From Aquiflexum balticum DSM 16537 (GTDB lineage: Bacteria; Bacteroidota; Bacteroidia; Cytophagales; Cyclobacteriaceae): a stretch of 64,000 bases of DNA. Positions 7,934 through 16,843 of this stretch are shown here, one piece after another. Position numbers and translations under genes: made by a program. The notes under the pieces were generated by a model. The model made no database searches. It worked only from the letters and a program-made list of their open reading frames with translations, and was not told the DNA's origin. Within the stretch, counting starts at the first letter, position 1, and the number at the start of each line of letters is the position of its first letter. The DNA is taken from positions 4,978,001 through 5,042,000 of the forward strand of contig NZ_LT838813.1 in the NCBI RefSeq assembly GCF_900176595.1. The letters are read 5' to 3'.

Positions 7934-9295
7934 CTACTTTCCAACCTCTTCCTTTTTCATTTTATCGAAATAAACCTTTGTGGCGGCTTTAACCTTGGGG
8001 GCCAGATAAATGGTGGAAATCATGGTCGGAATAGCCATAATGGCATACATGCCGTCAATGAAACTTACTACCACTTCCAAAGAAGCCACTGCCCCCGCTA
8101 CGATGGTAACCAAATAGAAGTAATTATAATAATTGGCTTTTTCAGCTCCGAATAGATAATTGAAACACTTATGTCCATAATAGGAATAAGTAAACATGGT
8201 AGAAAGGGCAAAAACCAAAACAGCTATCATCAACAGGTATTTTCCAAAACCCGGCAATGCCATTTCAAATGCAGAAAGGGTCAACCTAACCCCATCATTT
8301 TCGGTGGATTCCCAAACACCCGTCAAGAGTATGACCAATGCGGTCAAAGTACATACCACAATGGTATCAATAAATGGTCCCAACATGGCTATCAGACCTT
8401 CCCTTACCGGTTCATTATTTTTGGAAGCACCATGCACCATGGGCGCAGTACCTATTCCGGCTTCGTTGGAAAATGCCGCTCTCCTCGCTCCAATCACAAT
8501 GACTGCTCCAACAGCACCACCCATTGCTGCTTGCCCTGTAAATGCATCTGTCAGGATCAACCAAATCATGGAAGGAACATTTTCTATGTATTGGATCATG
8601 ATCAAAACTACCGTTGCAAAATACAGGATCACCATAAAAGGAACCAATTTGGAAGCTACGGCTGCTATTCTTTTTATCCCGCCAAGTATTACTATGGCAA
8701 CAGTAATCATCATTAATATTCCCAATACCCACTTGGTACTTTCCCCATTATCCAAACCGTTTGGAATCAACAACACTGACCTCAGGACTGCTGTCAATTG
8801 GTTTGCCTGAAAAATAGACAGTAATCCCAACACGCCTGCAACCGAAAACAGGACAGACAATGGTTTCCATCTTTTCCCCATCCCTTCTTCAATGACGTAC
8901 ATTGGACCACCCTGAATTTCTCCTGAACTGTCTTTGCCTCTATACATTATAGCTAGGCTACAGGAAAAATATTTGGTAGCCATCCCCACGAAGGCTGACA
9001 TCCACATCCAAAATATTGCTCCGGGACCTCCCATATTGATCGCTATGGCTACTCCGCTGATATTTCCCAACCCTACCGTCGCCGCTATCGCAGCGGAAAG
9101 GGCTTGTTTGGAGGATATCTGACCTGGCACATTGGTTTCATCGTATTTTCCTCTCACCACTTTGATGGCATGGCCTAAATGTCTAAAAGGTAAAAATCCA
9201 GAATAAACAAACAAGACAAAGCCTCCACCCATTAATAAGATGAGCATGGGGGTATCCCAAATCCAGTTACTGAAGTTAACTATATATTCTCCCAT
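7934..9295 (-). CDS. Sodium:alanine symporter (AGCS) family transporter
   Basis: About 453 residues with some ten hydrophobic segments, matching the AGCS family that imports alanine or glycine with sodium. Signatures are GQISSKQALSAAIAATVGLG followed by NISGVAIAINMGGPGAIFW, GGPMYVIEEG and FSNEAGIGTAPMVHG, the last being strongly characteristic. The ATG at 9295 (MGEYIVNFSNWIWDTP) is preferred: it begins at the usual family N-terminus, whereas the longer reading frame adds MPLICCFISNKI from the leader. The C-terminus is a short charged tail (KMKKEEVGK). It is divergent from rlmD with a 144-base spacer. Confidence 0.93.
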   Translation of the reverse strand: MGEYIVNFSNWIWDTPMLILLMGGGFVLFVYSGFLPFRHLGHAIKVVRGKYDETNVPGQISSKQALSAAIAATVGLGNISGVAIAINMGGPGAIFWMWMSAFVGMATKYFSCSLAIMYRGKDSSGEIQGGPMYVIEEGMGKRWKPLSVLFSVAGVLGLLSIFQANQLTAVLRSVLLIPNGLDNGESTKWVLGILMMITVAIVILGGIKRIAAVASKLVPFMVILYFATVVLIMIQYIENVPSMIWLILTDAFTGQAAMGGAVGAVIVIGARRAAFSNEAGIGTAPMVHGASKNNEPVREGLIAMLGPFIDTIVVCTLTALVILLTGVWESTENDGVRLTLSAFEMALPGFGKYLLMIAVLVFALSTMFTYSYYGHKCFNYLFGAEKANYYNYFYLVTIVAGAVASLEVVVSFIDGMYAIMAIPTMISTIYLAPKVKAATKVYFDKMKKEEVGK

Positions 9296-9426
9296 TATTT
9301 TATTTGAAATGAAACAGCATATTAAGGGCATTTTTTTGGAATTACAAACTCGGGTGAGCCGAGATGTTTTTTTGGTTATTTCATGCTTTAAATTTTATAA
9401 GCCTCCAAACTTCCAATTCAAAACCT

Positions 9427-9434
9427 TATTTTTG
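9427..9434 (+). promoter_or_regulatory. Possible -7 element (TATTTTTG) of rlmD
   Basis: Matches the Bacteroidota TAnnTTTG -7 consensus, 5 bases before the ATG at 9440. Transcription would then begin near 9441, making the message leaderless or moving the real start to the in-frame ATG at 9452. No good -33 TTG was found. Confidence 0.3.
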
Positions 9435-9439
9435 CCGCC

Positions 9440-10846
9440 ATGTCGAGAAAGATGAAAAATAAGGTAATCAATAACCTTAGAATAGAAAGAATTGCAGCCG
9501 AGGGTAAATGTGTAGGACATCATGAAGGAAAAGTGGTTTTTGTCCAGAATGTTGCCCCGGGAGATTTGGTAGATGTCCGGATTACACGGGGAAAAAGTTC
9601 ATTTATGGAAGGCGAGGCTATCAAATTCCATGAGTACTCTAAAGACAGGATCGAACCTTTTTGTTCACATTTTGGAACTTGTGGTGGCTGTAAGTGGCAA
9701 CACATCAATTATGATTTGCAAAAAACCTACAAATGGCAACAGGTAGTGGATCAATTTGAAAGGATTGCAAAAGTTGAAATACCAGAGGTGTTGCCTATCC
9801 TGGGTTCAAGTGAAACCCGATATTATAGAAACAAACTTGATTATACTTTTTCCAATAACCGTTGGCTTACACGAAATGAAATAGATTCAGGTGAGGAATT
9901 TGAAAGAAATGCCTTGGGTTTCCATGTCCCAAAAATGTTTGACAAAATTGTGGATATCAATCACTGTTACCTTCAGGGCGGAATCTCCAATGAAGTCAGA
10001 AATAGTCTTAGGGATTTTGCCCTGGATGAAGGTCTCACTTTTTACGACTTAAAAAAACAAAAGGGGTTTTTGAGAAACCTTATCATCCGAACTACCACCA
10101 CAGGAGAATCGATGGTCATCGTGCAGTTTGGAGAAAATGATGCATCGGGAATAGAAAAAGTAATGGAATTTTTAAACATGAAATTCCCCGAAATCACTTC
10201 CCTGTTGTATATCATCAATCAAAAAGGAAATGAAACCTTCAATGATCTCAATGTCCATACTTTTTCCGGAAAGGATTATATTGAAGAAGAAATGGAGGGA
10301 CTTAAATTCAGAATAGGTCCCAAGTCATTTTATCAGACCAATTCCAAACAGGCTTACGAATTGTATAAAGTAGCGAGATATTTTGCTGAATTGAAGGGAG
10401 ATGAAGTGGTATATGATCTCTACACCGGTACCGGGACGATTGCCAATTTCGTTGCAAAACAGGCAAAGCAGGTTATAGGCATAGAATATGTAGAAGCAGC
10501 GATAGCAGATGCAAAACTTAATTCCCAAGTCAATGGCTTGGAAAACACCCTTTTCTATGCCGGGGATATGAAGGATTTATTAAATGACGAATTTATAGCA
10601 GACCATGCGAAGCCTGACGTCATCATCACAGATCCTCCACGTGCCGGTATGCATGAAGATGTGGTCAAAATGTTGCTCCATCTGGAAGCTCCAAAAATCG
10701 TCTATGTAAGTTGCAATCCGGCCACTCAGGCCAGAGATGTCGCGCTTTTGTCTGAAAAATATATTATTGACAAAATACAGCCTGTGGACATGTTTCCTCA
10801 GACATTCCATGTAGAAAATGTTGTACGACTAACTTTAAAAAAATGA
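9440..10846 (+). CDS. rlmD: 23S rRNA (uracil-5-)-methyltransferase RlmD/RumA family
   Basis: A 468-residue class of SAM-dependent RNA methyltransferase that makes m5U in 23S rRNA. The N-terminal TRAM domain (~residues 10-65) precedes the iron-sulfur cluster cysteines in PFCSHFGTCGGCKWQH. The SAM-binding part shows VYDLYTGTGTIANFVA and IITDPPRAGMHE, and the catalytic cysteine lies in YVSCNPATQARD. All key residues are present. Position specificity (1939 versus 747 or tRNA U54) cannot be proven from sequence; Bacteroidota usually carry several paralogues. The stop overlaps the next gene by four bases (ATGA). Confidence 0.9.
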   Translation: MSRKMKNKVINNLRIERIAAEGKCVGHHEGKVVFVQNVAPGDLVDVRITRGKSSFMEGEAIKFHEYSKDRIEPFCSHFGTCGGCKWQHINYDLQKTYKWQQVVDQFERIAKVEIPEVLPILGSSETRYYRNKLDYTFSNNRWLTRNEIDSGEEFERNALGFHVPKMFDKIVDINHCYLQGGISNEVRNSLRDFALDEGLTFYDLKKQKGFLRNLIIRTTTTGESMVIVQFGENDASGIEKVMEFLNMKFPEITSLLYIINQKGNETFNDLNVHTFSGKDYIEEEMEGLKFRIGPKSFYQTNSKQAYELYKVARYFAELKGDEVVYDLYTGTGTIANFVAKQAKQVIGIEYVEAAIADAKLNSQVNGLENTLFYAGDMKDLLNDEFIADHAKPDVIITDPPRAGMHEDVVKMLLHLEAPKIVYVSCNPATQARDVALLSEKYIIDKIQPVDMFPQTFHVENVVRLTLKK

Positions 10847-11220
10847 TTTCAGATTTCAATGACCCGGAATTGAGCGGGAAGTATTTGGGGACTATAACCA
10901 AAGATTTCGTCAATGTTTCAGAAATTTTGAAAGAGGCATCCTATCAGGTCAGAAGCAGAAAATTCTCTGGGCATCCCATATTTCCAATCTCAAAAAATGA
11001 GCAGCCAATCGGCCAATTGCTATTGGGAAAAACCGAAAAAAACCTGGACTGGAATTATTACATCACATATTTGGATGAATTTATACAAAGAAAACTCATA
11101 GCTGAGGAACTGGTTGAGGATTTTAAAAAAGCCTACAAAGACCCTGATGAATTTTGTTGTCTCTTTGTAGTTGACGGGGAGTTTACCAGCTTTGTGTATA
11201 TCCCTTATCCAGAGGATTGA
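10843..11220 (+). CDS. Conserved small protein of unknown function
   Basis: A 125-residue acidic, soluble protein with no signal peptide or membrane segment. I do not recognise a family. It has an alternating beta/alpha look, with SGHPIFPISKNEQPIGQLLL in the middle and a hydrophobic C-terminal strand (EFCCLFVVDGEFTSFVYIPY). Its ATG overlaps the rlmD stop (ATGA), so co-translation with the RNA methyltransferase is likely. No terminator follows; the next 260 bases are AT-rich and lead to the sigma-factor gene. Confidence 0.75.
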   Translation: MISDFNDPELSGKYLGTITKDFVNVSEILKEASYQVRSRKFSGHPIFPISKNEQPIGQLLLGKTEKNLDWNYYITYLDEFIQRKLIAEELVEDFKKAYKDPDEFCCLFVVDGEFTSFVYIPYPED

Positions 11221-11481
11221 AATATATGTTCTAAAATATAGTTTACTTTCTGGTCATTTTTTTAAGGTTAATAATTAGTGTGAAAAATACACTAAATTGA
11301 ATTTTTGCCAAAAACCAGACAAAAAATAAAATAAATCGATAATAATTTACATAATCTGGCTGTTTTTATTAATTGGATTTTATTAGAAATTCAGAATTTT
11401 ATTTTAAACCTATATAGAATTTATCTTTTTTATTGTAAGATTCACAATTTATACCTTACTTTATGTAGAAACATTTCCAAG

Positions 11482-12090
11482 GTGAATAAAGTTAAAATCA
11501 ATTCCATCGATATAAAATTTTTAGTCTCCGGATTAAAGAGTGGAGATGAGAAATCATTTTGTGAATTGTATAATTTTTTTAAGCCAAAAATTTTTTACAC
11601 TTCAAAAAAAATGAATCTATCCTCAGAAGATGCGGAAGAGACTGTTCAGGAAGTTTTTTTGATTATCTGGAAAAACAGACATAATCTCAATTGTGAACTA
11701 TCATTTAATGCCTATTTGCTTACCATCTTGAAATCAATCATTATTAAAAAGGCCAAAAAAGAAGCGAGAAGAATGGCTTATGAGGTTTATGAAATTTCAA
11801 CCATGGAAACCTCCTCGAATGAAACGGAAAAACAAATTGAATACAGAGAGTTTGAAGAGATCTCCCACGCGGAAATAGAAAAACTGCCAAAGACCCAAAA
11901 GGAAATTTTCAAAATGAAGAATTATGAAAATCTTGCCTCCGGAGAAATTGCTGAAAAATTAAGTATCTCAAAAAGAACGGTAGAAAGCCATATTTATTCC
12001 GCAACTAAATCTGTCAAACAAAAACTTTTAACCAAATATATGATACCGGCAAAATCTTTGGTCTTTGGGATTATTTCACAGTTTTTATAG
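11482..12090 (+). CDS. ECF RNA polymerase sigma factor (FecI-like)
   Basis: A 202-residue sigma-70 family factor of the Bacteroidota group linked to SusC/D loci. Region 2 spans ~20-75 (SGDEKSFCELYNFFKPKIFY, then SSEDAEETVQEVFLIIWKNR). Region 4 with its helix-turn-helix spans ~130-190 (EIEKLPKTQKEIFKMKNYEN, then ASGEIAEKLSISKRTVESH). The chosen start is GTG, preceded by CCAAGG; no ATG gives a complete region 2. A FecR-type anti-sigma gene follows after 118 bases and the STN-type SusC after that, which is the usual order for signalling from an outer-membrane receptor. It probably drives the locus that follows. Confidence 0.92.
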   Translation: MNKVKINSIDIKFLVSGLKSGDEKSFCELYNFFKPKIFYTSKKMNLSSEDAEETVQEVFLIIWKNRHNLNCELSFNAYLLTILKSIIIKKAKKEARRMAYEVYEISTMETSSNETEKQIEYREFEEISHAEIEKLPKTQKEIFKMKNYENLASGEIAEKLSISKRTVESHIYSATKSVKQKLLTKYMIPAKSLVFGIISQFL

Positions 12091-12208
12091 GTTTTAAAAC
12101 ATTTTTTGAAATAGTTTAAGTCGGTATTTTAAAAAAAGTCGATATTTTTTTATAAAATGACTAAGTAAATTTCTTTCCAAGGCGCTATATGGTGGAAAGG
12201 GATAATTA

Positions 12209-13210
12209 ATGAAATACCATAAAAAAGATATTGATAAGTTTTTTGCCGGGAAGTTTTCAAAGAAAGAAGCAAAGGAATTTTTGAATTGGCTTGATTCTCC
12301 TGATGGAGAAGAAACCTATAAAACAATTATTGAGCAAGAATGGCAAGCAGAAGTTGGTGAGGATGAAGAAGGTGATATAATTCAGGAAACTGAACTTGAA
12401 ACTTTTAGCAAAAACAAGAATCCAAAAAAAATTAATTCTCTAAAACCTAAAATATGGCTGGGACTCGCAGCCTCAATATCCCTGATTTTTTCGGTAAGTT
12501 TTATTCTTTACTTACATCCCAATGCAGAATTTGGAGAGATAACCGAATCACTCGCAGAAGTAAAAACAATCATCAAGAGTACGCCAAAAGGTGTCAAGAA
12601 GACCATAAAACTTCCTGATGGTTCGATGGTAGCTTTAAATTCAGATAGCAAATTGACTTTCGCGGAGGACTTCCTCCAGAACAGAACGGTCTATCTAGAA
12701 GGAGAAGGATTTTTTGAAGTTGTAAAGGATGAACAGCATCCTTTCTCTGTCATTACAGAAAATATCTCTACGACCGCTCTTGGTACCAGTTTTAACATAA
12801 AGGCCTATTCTGGAAATCCAGAAATACAGGTCGTTTTGGCTTCCGGCAAAGTGAAAGTTGAAAATAAATTGGACAATTCATTCCATGAAATATTACCGGG
12901 AGAGGCCACCAAATATTCCACAATCAATCAAACCCTAAAAAAAGAAATTGTTGATGTAGCCTCAATCTTAAAATGGAAAGATGGTATTCTCCATTTCGAA
13001 AAGGTCCCCTTCAATATAATCATTGAGGATTTGGAAAGGTGGTATGGCGTAGATTTTCAAGTTATCGGAACAGATAAATTACCGGAATATAAATGTTCAG
13101 GAAGCTTCAAACCTCATGAATACCTATCGAATGTCCTAAAAGCCTTGAGTTACTCAGTGGAATTCGAATATAGAATAGAAAATGAAAGTGTGATTTTGAA
13201 ATTCAATTAA
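12209..13210 (+). CDS. FecR-family anti-sigma factor
   Basis: A 333-residue inner-membrane regulator. A cytoplasmic N-terminal part (1-80) would bind the sigma factor. One membrane helix follows at about 82-102 (IWLGLAASISLIFSVSFILY). The periplasmic FecR domain shows TPKGVKKTIKLPDGSMVALN, VYLEGEGFFEVVKDEQHPF and TTALGTSFNIKAY, and the C-terminal DUF4974-like domain shows FEKVPFNIIIEDLERWYGVD. It would relay the signal from the STN domain of the adjacent SusC protein to the ECF sigma factor. The spacing and order support a three-part system. Confidence 0.92.
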   Translation: MKYHKKDIDKFFAGKFSKKEAKEFLNWLDSPDGEETYKTIIEQEWQAEVGEDEEGDIIQETELETFSKNKNPKKINSLKPKIWLGLAASISLIFSVSFILYLHPNAEFGEITESLAEVKTIIKSTPKGVKKTIKLPDGSMVALNSDSKLTFAEDFLQNRTVYLEGEGFFEVVKDEQHPFSVITENISTTALGTSFNIKAYSGNPEIQVVLASGKVKVENKLDNSFHEILPGEATKYSTINQTLKKEIVDVASILKWKDGILHFEKVPFNIIIEDLERWYGVDFQVIGTDKLPEYKCSGSFKPHEYLSNVLKALSYSVEFEYRIENESVILKFN

Positions 13211-13348
13211 ACCTATATGCCTATGAAACATCAAAAAGAACCAGTGAATACATCATAAATGTAAAAAGCTTACCACCGATATCTGTTCAAGACGAACAAT
13301 ATTGGTAAAGTACCATAATTAATCAATTGACACCAGACAACCCAGAAT

Positions 13349-16300
13349 ATGTCACAAAAACTACAAAAAACAATAATTATGGCCTTCAAACGCACAATTT
13401 TAAGTGCATTTCTATTGACCATAACATGCAATACCATTCTTGCAAACAGCAATTCGGACCAGGTTAAAAGTATTGATGAAGTACACATCGATCTTGACAT
13501 CAGGGAAGGCAACCTAGAAAATATCCTTGCAGCTATAGAAAAGAAAACAGAATACAGTTTTTTCTATACTGAAAAAAATCTTAAGGATAAATCAAAAATT
13601 AAACTCAATAGGACTAGCGGCACTGTTGCTGAGGTCCTTTTGGAGGTTGCAGAAAAGAAAAAACTCCATTTCAAGCAAATTAATAATATCATAAGTGTAA
13701 AATCACTGCCTATTAATTCAAATGAAAAGGATTTGAAAATAATGGTCAATGTCGCAGACATTCGAGTAACTGGAACCATTACGAGTGAATCCGGCGAGAC
13801 TTTGCCCGGTGTAGCAGTATTTGTGGAAGGAACCACTTCAGGAACTATTTCTGATATTGATGGAAAATACTCTATAGTTATTCCGGAAGGTTCTACATTG
13901 GTATTTTCATATATAGGTTTTTCAACACAAAAAATCTTAGTAGGAAATCAATCTGTCATCAATGTTACAATGGTTCAAGAGGCAAGAGCACTTGAAGAAG
14001 TTGTGATTGCTGCTTTGGGTCTTCAAAAAACAACAAGAAGTATCGGTTATGCCGCTACCAACGTGACTTCCGACGAAGTGACTATCAATAGAACGCCCAA
14101 TTTCATGAATGCGCTTCAAGGAAAAATTGCCGGTGTAAATATAACCTCCCTTGGAACAGGACCTGCGGGCACTTCCAAAGTAAGAATCAGGGGTCAGTCG
14201 TCTATAGGTGGCCAAAACAACCCTTTGATCGTAATCAATGGTATTCCAATTGACAATACCAATTTTGGAACAAGACCTGGCAATCAAGGTGCGGATAATT
14301 CCTTTGGCCAAAGAGGCGGGGGTGTAACTGCAGATGGTGGCGATGGTCTCAGCAGTATCAACCCTGATGATATCGAAAGTATGACGGTATTGAAAGGTGC
14401 AGCAGCTTCTGCCCTTTATGGTTCAAGGGCCAAAGATGGTGTGATCATGATCAACACCAAAACCAAAGGTGACAAAAAAGGTATAGGGGTAACCTATAAC
14501 CTGAACCATACCATTGAACAACCTTTGGATTTCACGGATTATCAGTACGAATATGGCCAAGGTGAATTTGGAATAAGACCTACTTCTCCAAATCCAACCT
14601 CAGGACAGTGGTCCTTTGGGGAGAGATTTGCTCCCGGTATGACCCAAACTTTATTTGACGGGGTAGTTGTACCATATGTGCCTGTTAGAGGAAGAATCAA
14701 TGATTTCTTTAGAAACGGTCAGAATACTACCAACACAATTACCCTTGCAACAAATAACGATAAGGGTGGTATGAATTTCTCATTTTCAGATTTGAACAGT
14801 AAGGGAATTGTTCCAAATAATACCTACAATAGAAAAACATTCAACTTCGGCTTCACCCATGAATTCAGTAAAAAATTCAATGTCCGAGGTAATATCAATT
14901 ATTCTATTGAAAACAACGAAAATCCACCCAATATTGCAGACCAGGACAATTCCATTCCAACCGCCCTTTACAATATGGCCAATTCCATGCCTTTGGATGT
15001 GTTGAGAGACAATGCCTTTAATGCAGAAGGCAATGAGGCTGTTTATTCAAGGTTTAGGAATAGGACTAATCCATTTTTTACACTTGAAAGACAATTCAAT
15101 GATATCAAGAGGGATAGGGTATTTGGAAATATAACTGCTGTTTACAATATCACTGATTGGCTTTTTATTCAAGGAAGGGTTGGTCAGGATTATTGGTCAA
15201 GAACCCAGCGGGTCAATAATTTCCCAACAGGACAGGCTTCGCGGGCTGCTGCCCCTGCCGGATTTGTTAACGGAGTCTTGACTGAGGAAGCAAGGAACTT
15301 TAGAGAAGTCAATGCTGACTTCATTTTATCTGCCACCAAAGAATTTGGAGATTTTGGCGTCAATGCCAATGTGGGTGGAAACATGATGAAAAGGCAGTCT
15401 GAGCTTCAGAGCACACAGGTAACTGATTTTGTGATCAGAGATTTATATACGCCCCAAAATGGAAGGGCAAAGGATCCAATATTTGATAGAGTAGAAAGGG
15501 GCGTTAACTCTCTATTTGCTTTCGCCGAAGTTTCTTATAAGAAATACCTTTTCATTAATGGAACCATTAGAAATGACTGGTTTTCAACCCTTTCTCCGGA
15601 AAACAGAAGTATTCTTTACCCATCAGTTTCCGCAGGATGGGTGTTTTCAGAGAACACAGGTTCATCTGACTGGTTTAATTTTGGAAAACTCAGATTGGCT
15701 TATGCTGAGGTAGGTAGTGATTCTGATGTTGCACCGTATTCCAATGTTCTATTCTATGGAATCAACGCCAACCTATTTAACAATCAGCCTGTAGGACAGC
15801 CCATTGGAAGTACTCTTCCAAACCCCAATCTAAGGCCTATGCGGGTAGCAGAGACAGAAGTAGGATTTGAAATGAAAATGTTCCAAGGAAAGTTGATGGT
15901 AGATTTGGCTGCCTACAATAAGATTACCACAGATCAGATCGTAAGTGCACAAATTTCAGATGCCTCTGGATTTATCAATACATCAATTAACAGTGGTCAA
16001 AGCCGTAACCAAGGTGTGGAAATGTTGGTAACCGGTGTACCTGTGGAAAGAGGCAACTTTACTTGGGAAGTTACAGTCAATGGTGCTTATAATAAAACCA
16101 AAGTTTTAAGCCTACTTACTGACACTCCTGGTGAAAGAATTACTGTAGGTACCCATGTTTTCAATGGGGAATTGAGGCAGGTAGTCGGCAAGGAAATGGG
16201 TCAGGTAACCGGATTTGGATATTTGAGAGACGAACAAGGCAGAAAAGTTTTTGGAGGGAATGGCCTTCCCCTAAGAACCCCGCAACTGGTTGAATTTGGA

Positions 16301-16831
16301 AGCGCACTTCCAAGATGGACCGGAGGTATTACCAATTCATTTAACTATAAAGGTGTAAGCTTTTCATTCCTGATAGATTTCAGGATAGGTGGGGTTATGA
16401 TTTCCGGTACAAACTTCAACGCCGTCAGACATGGTCTGCACAAAATGACTTTGGAAGGCAGAGAAGGTGGTGTGGTAGGAGAAGGAGTCAACCAAGCGGG
16501 AGAACCTAATACAGTTGTAGCACCTGTACAGTCTTATTGGGAAATTGTAAGATCTCAGGCATTGGTTGAACCAATAGTATATGATGGCGGATTCTGGAAA
16601 TTAAGGCAAGTGACTGCAGGTTATGACTTTACTAAATTCTTACCTGAAAAATGGCCTATTTCAGGACTTAGATTGAACCTTGTAGCTAACAACGTACTCA
16701 TACTCAAAAAATGGGTGGATAATATCGATCCGGAATCTTTTGGGTATGCATCTGATAACCTAGTCGGTATGGAAGCAACAGGATTGCCCACAACAAGGGG
16801 AATGGGTTTTAACCTCAATGTTAGATTCTAA
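13349..16831 (+). CDS. SusC/RagA-type TonB-dependent receptor with STN signalling domain
   Basis: A 1160-residue outer-membrane transporter. After a signal peptide (~12-32) come an STN domain (~48-115, the arm that contacts FecR), a CarboxypepD_reg-like domain (~135-215, GTITSESGETLPGVAVFVEG), the plug (~220-350, containing VRIRGQSSIGG and the SusC-type LKGAAASALYGSRAKDGVIM) and a beta-barrel ending in the typical aromatic strand NLNVRF. The STN domain and the upstream sigma/FecR pair make it an inducing receptor. The SusD gene follows after 12 bases. The ligand cannot be read from the sequence; the downstream enzymes suggest a sugar acid or an oligosaccharide that contains one. Confidence 0.95.
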   Translation: MSQKLQKTIIMAFKRTILSAFLLTITCNTILANSNSDQVKSIDEVHIDLDIREGNLENILAAIEKKTEYSFFYTEKNLKDKSKIKLNRTSGTVAEVLLEVAEKKKLHFKQINNIISVKSLPINSNEKDLKIMVNVADIRVTGTITSESGETLPGVAVFVEGTTSGTISDIDGKYSIVIPEGSTLVFSYIGFSTQKILVGNQSVINVTMVQEARALEEVVIAALGLQKTTRSIGYAATNVTSDEVTINRTPNFMNALQGKIAGVNITSLGTGPAGTSKVRIRGQSSIGGQNNPLIVINGIPIDNTNFGTRPGNQGADNSFGQRGGGVTADGGDGLSSINPDDIESMTVLKGAAASALYGSRAKDGVIMINTKTKGDKKGIGVTYNLNHTIEQPLDFTDYQYEYGQGEFGIRPTSPNPTSGQWSFGERFAPGMTQTLFDGVVVPYVPVRGRINDFFRNGQNTTNTITLATNNDKGGMNFSFSDLNSKGIVPNNTYNRKTFNFGFTHEFSKKFNVRGNINYSIENNENPPNIADQDNSIPTALYNMANSMPLDVLRDNAFNAEGNEAVYSRFRNRTNPFFTLERQFNDIKRDRVFGNITAVYNITDWLFIQGRVGQDYWSRTQRVNNFPTGQASRAAAPAGFVNGVLTEEARNFREVNADFILSATKEFGDFGVNANVGGNMMKRQSELQSTQVTDFVIRDLYTPQNGRAKDPIFDRVERGVNSLFAFAEVSYKKYLFINGTIRNDWFSTLSPENRSILYPSVSAGWVFSENTGSSDWFNFGKLRLAYAEVGSDSDVAPYSNVLFYGINANLFNNQPVGQPIGSTLPNPNLRPMRVAETEVGFEMKMFQGKLMVDLAAYNKITTDQIVSAQISDASGFINTSINSGQSRNQGVEMLVTGVPVERGNFTWEVTVNGAYNKTKVLSLLTDTPGERITVGTHVFNGELRQVVGKEMGQVTGFGYLRDEQGRKVFGGNGLPLRTPQLVEFGSALPRWTGGITNSFNYKGVSFSFLIDFRIGGVMISGTNFNAVRHGLHKMTLEGREGGVVGEGVNQAGEPNTVVAPVQSYWEIVRSQALVEPIVYDGGFWKLRQVTAGYDFTKFLPEKWPISGLRLNLVANNVLILKKWVDNIDPESFGYASDNLVGMEATGLPTTRGMGFNLNVRF

Positions 16832-16843
16832 AAAAGGAAAATC

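Noticed and set aside
8171-8810. Long plus-strand frames opposite the symporter gene
   Set aside because: They are antisense shadows of the AGCS transporter, whose motifs are clear on the minus strand.
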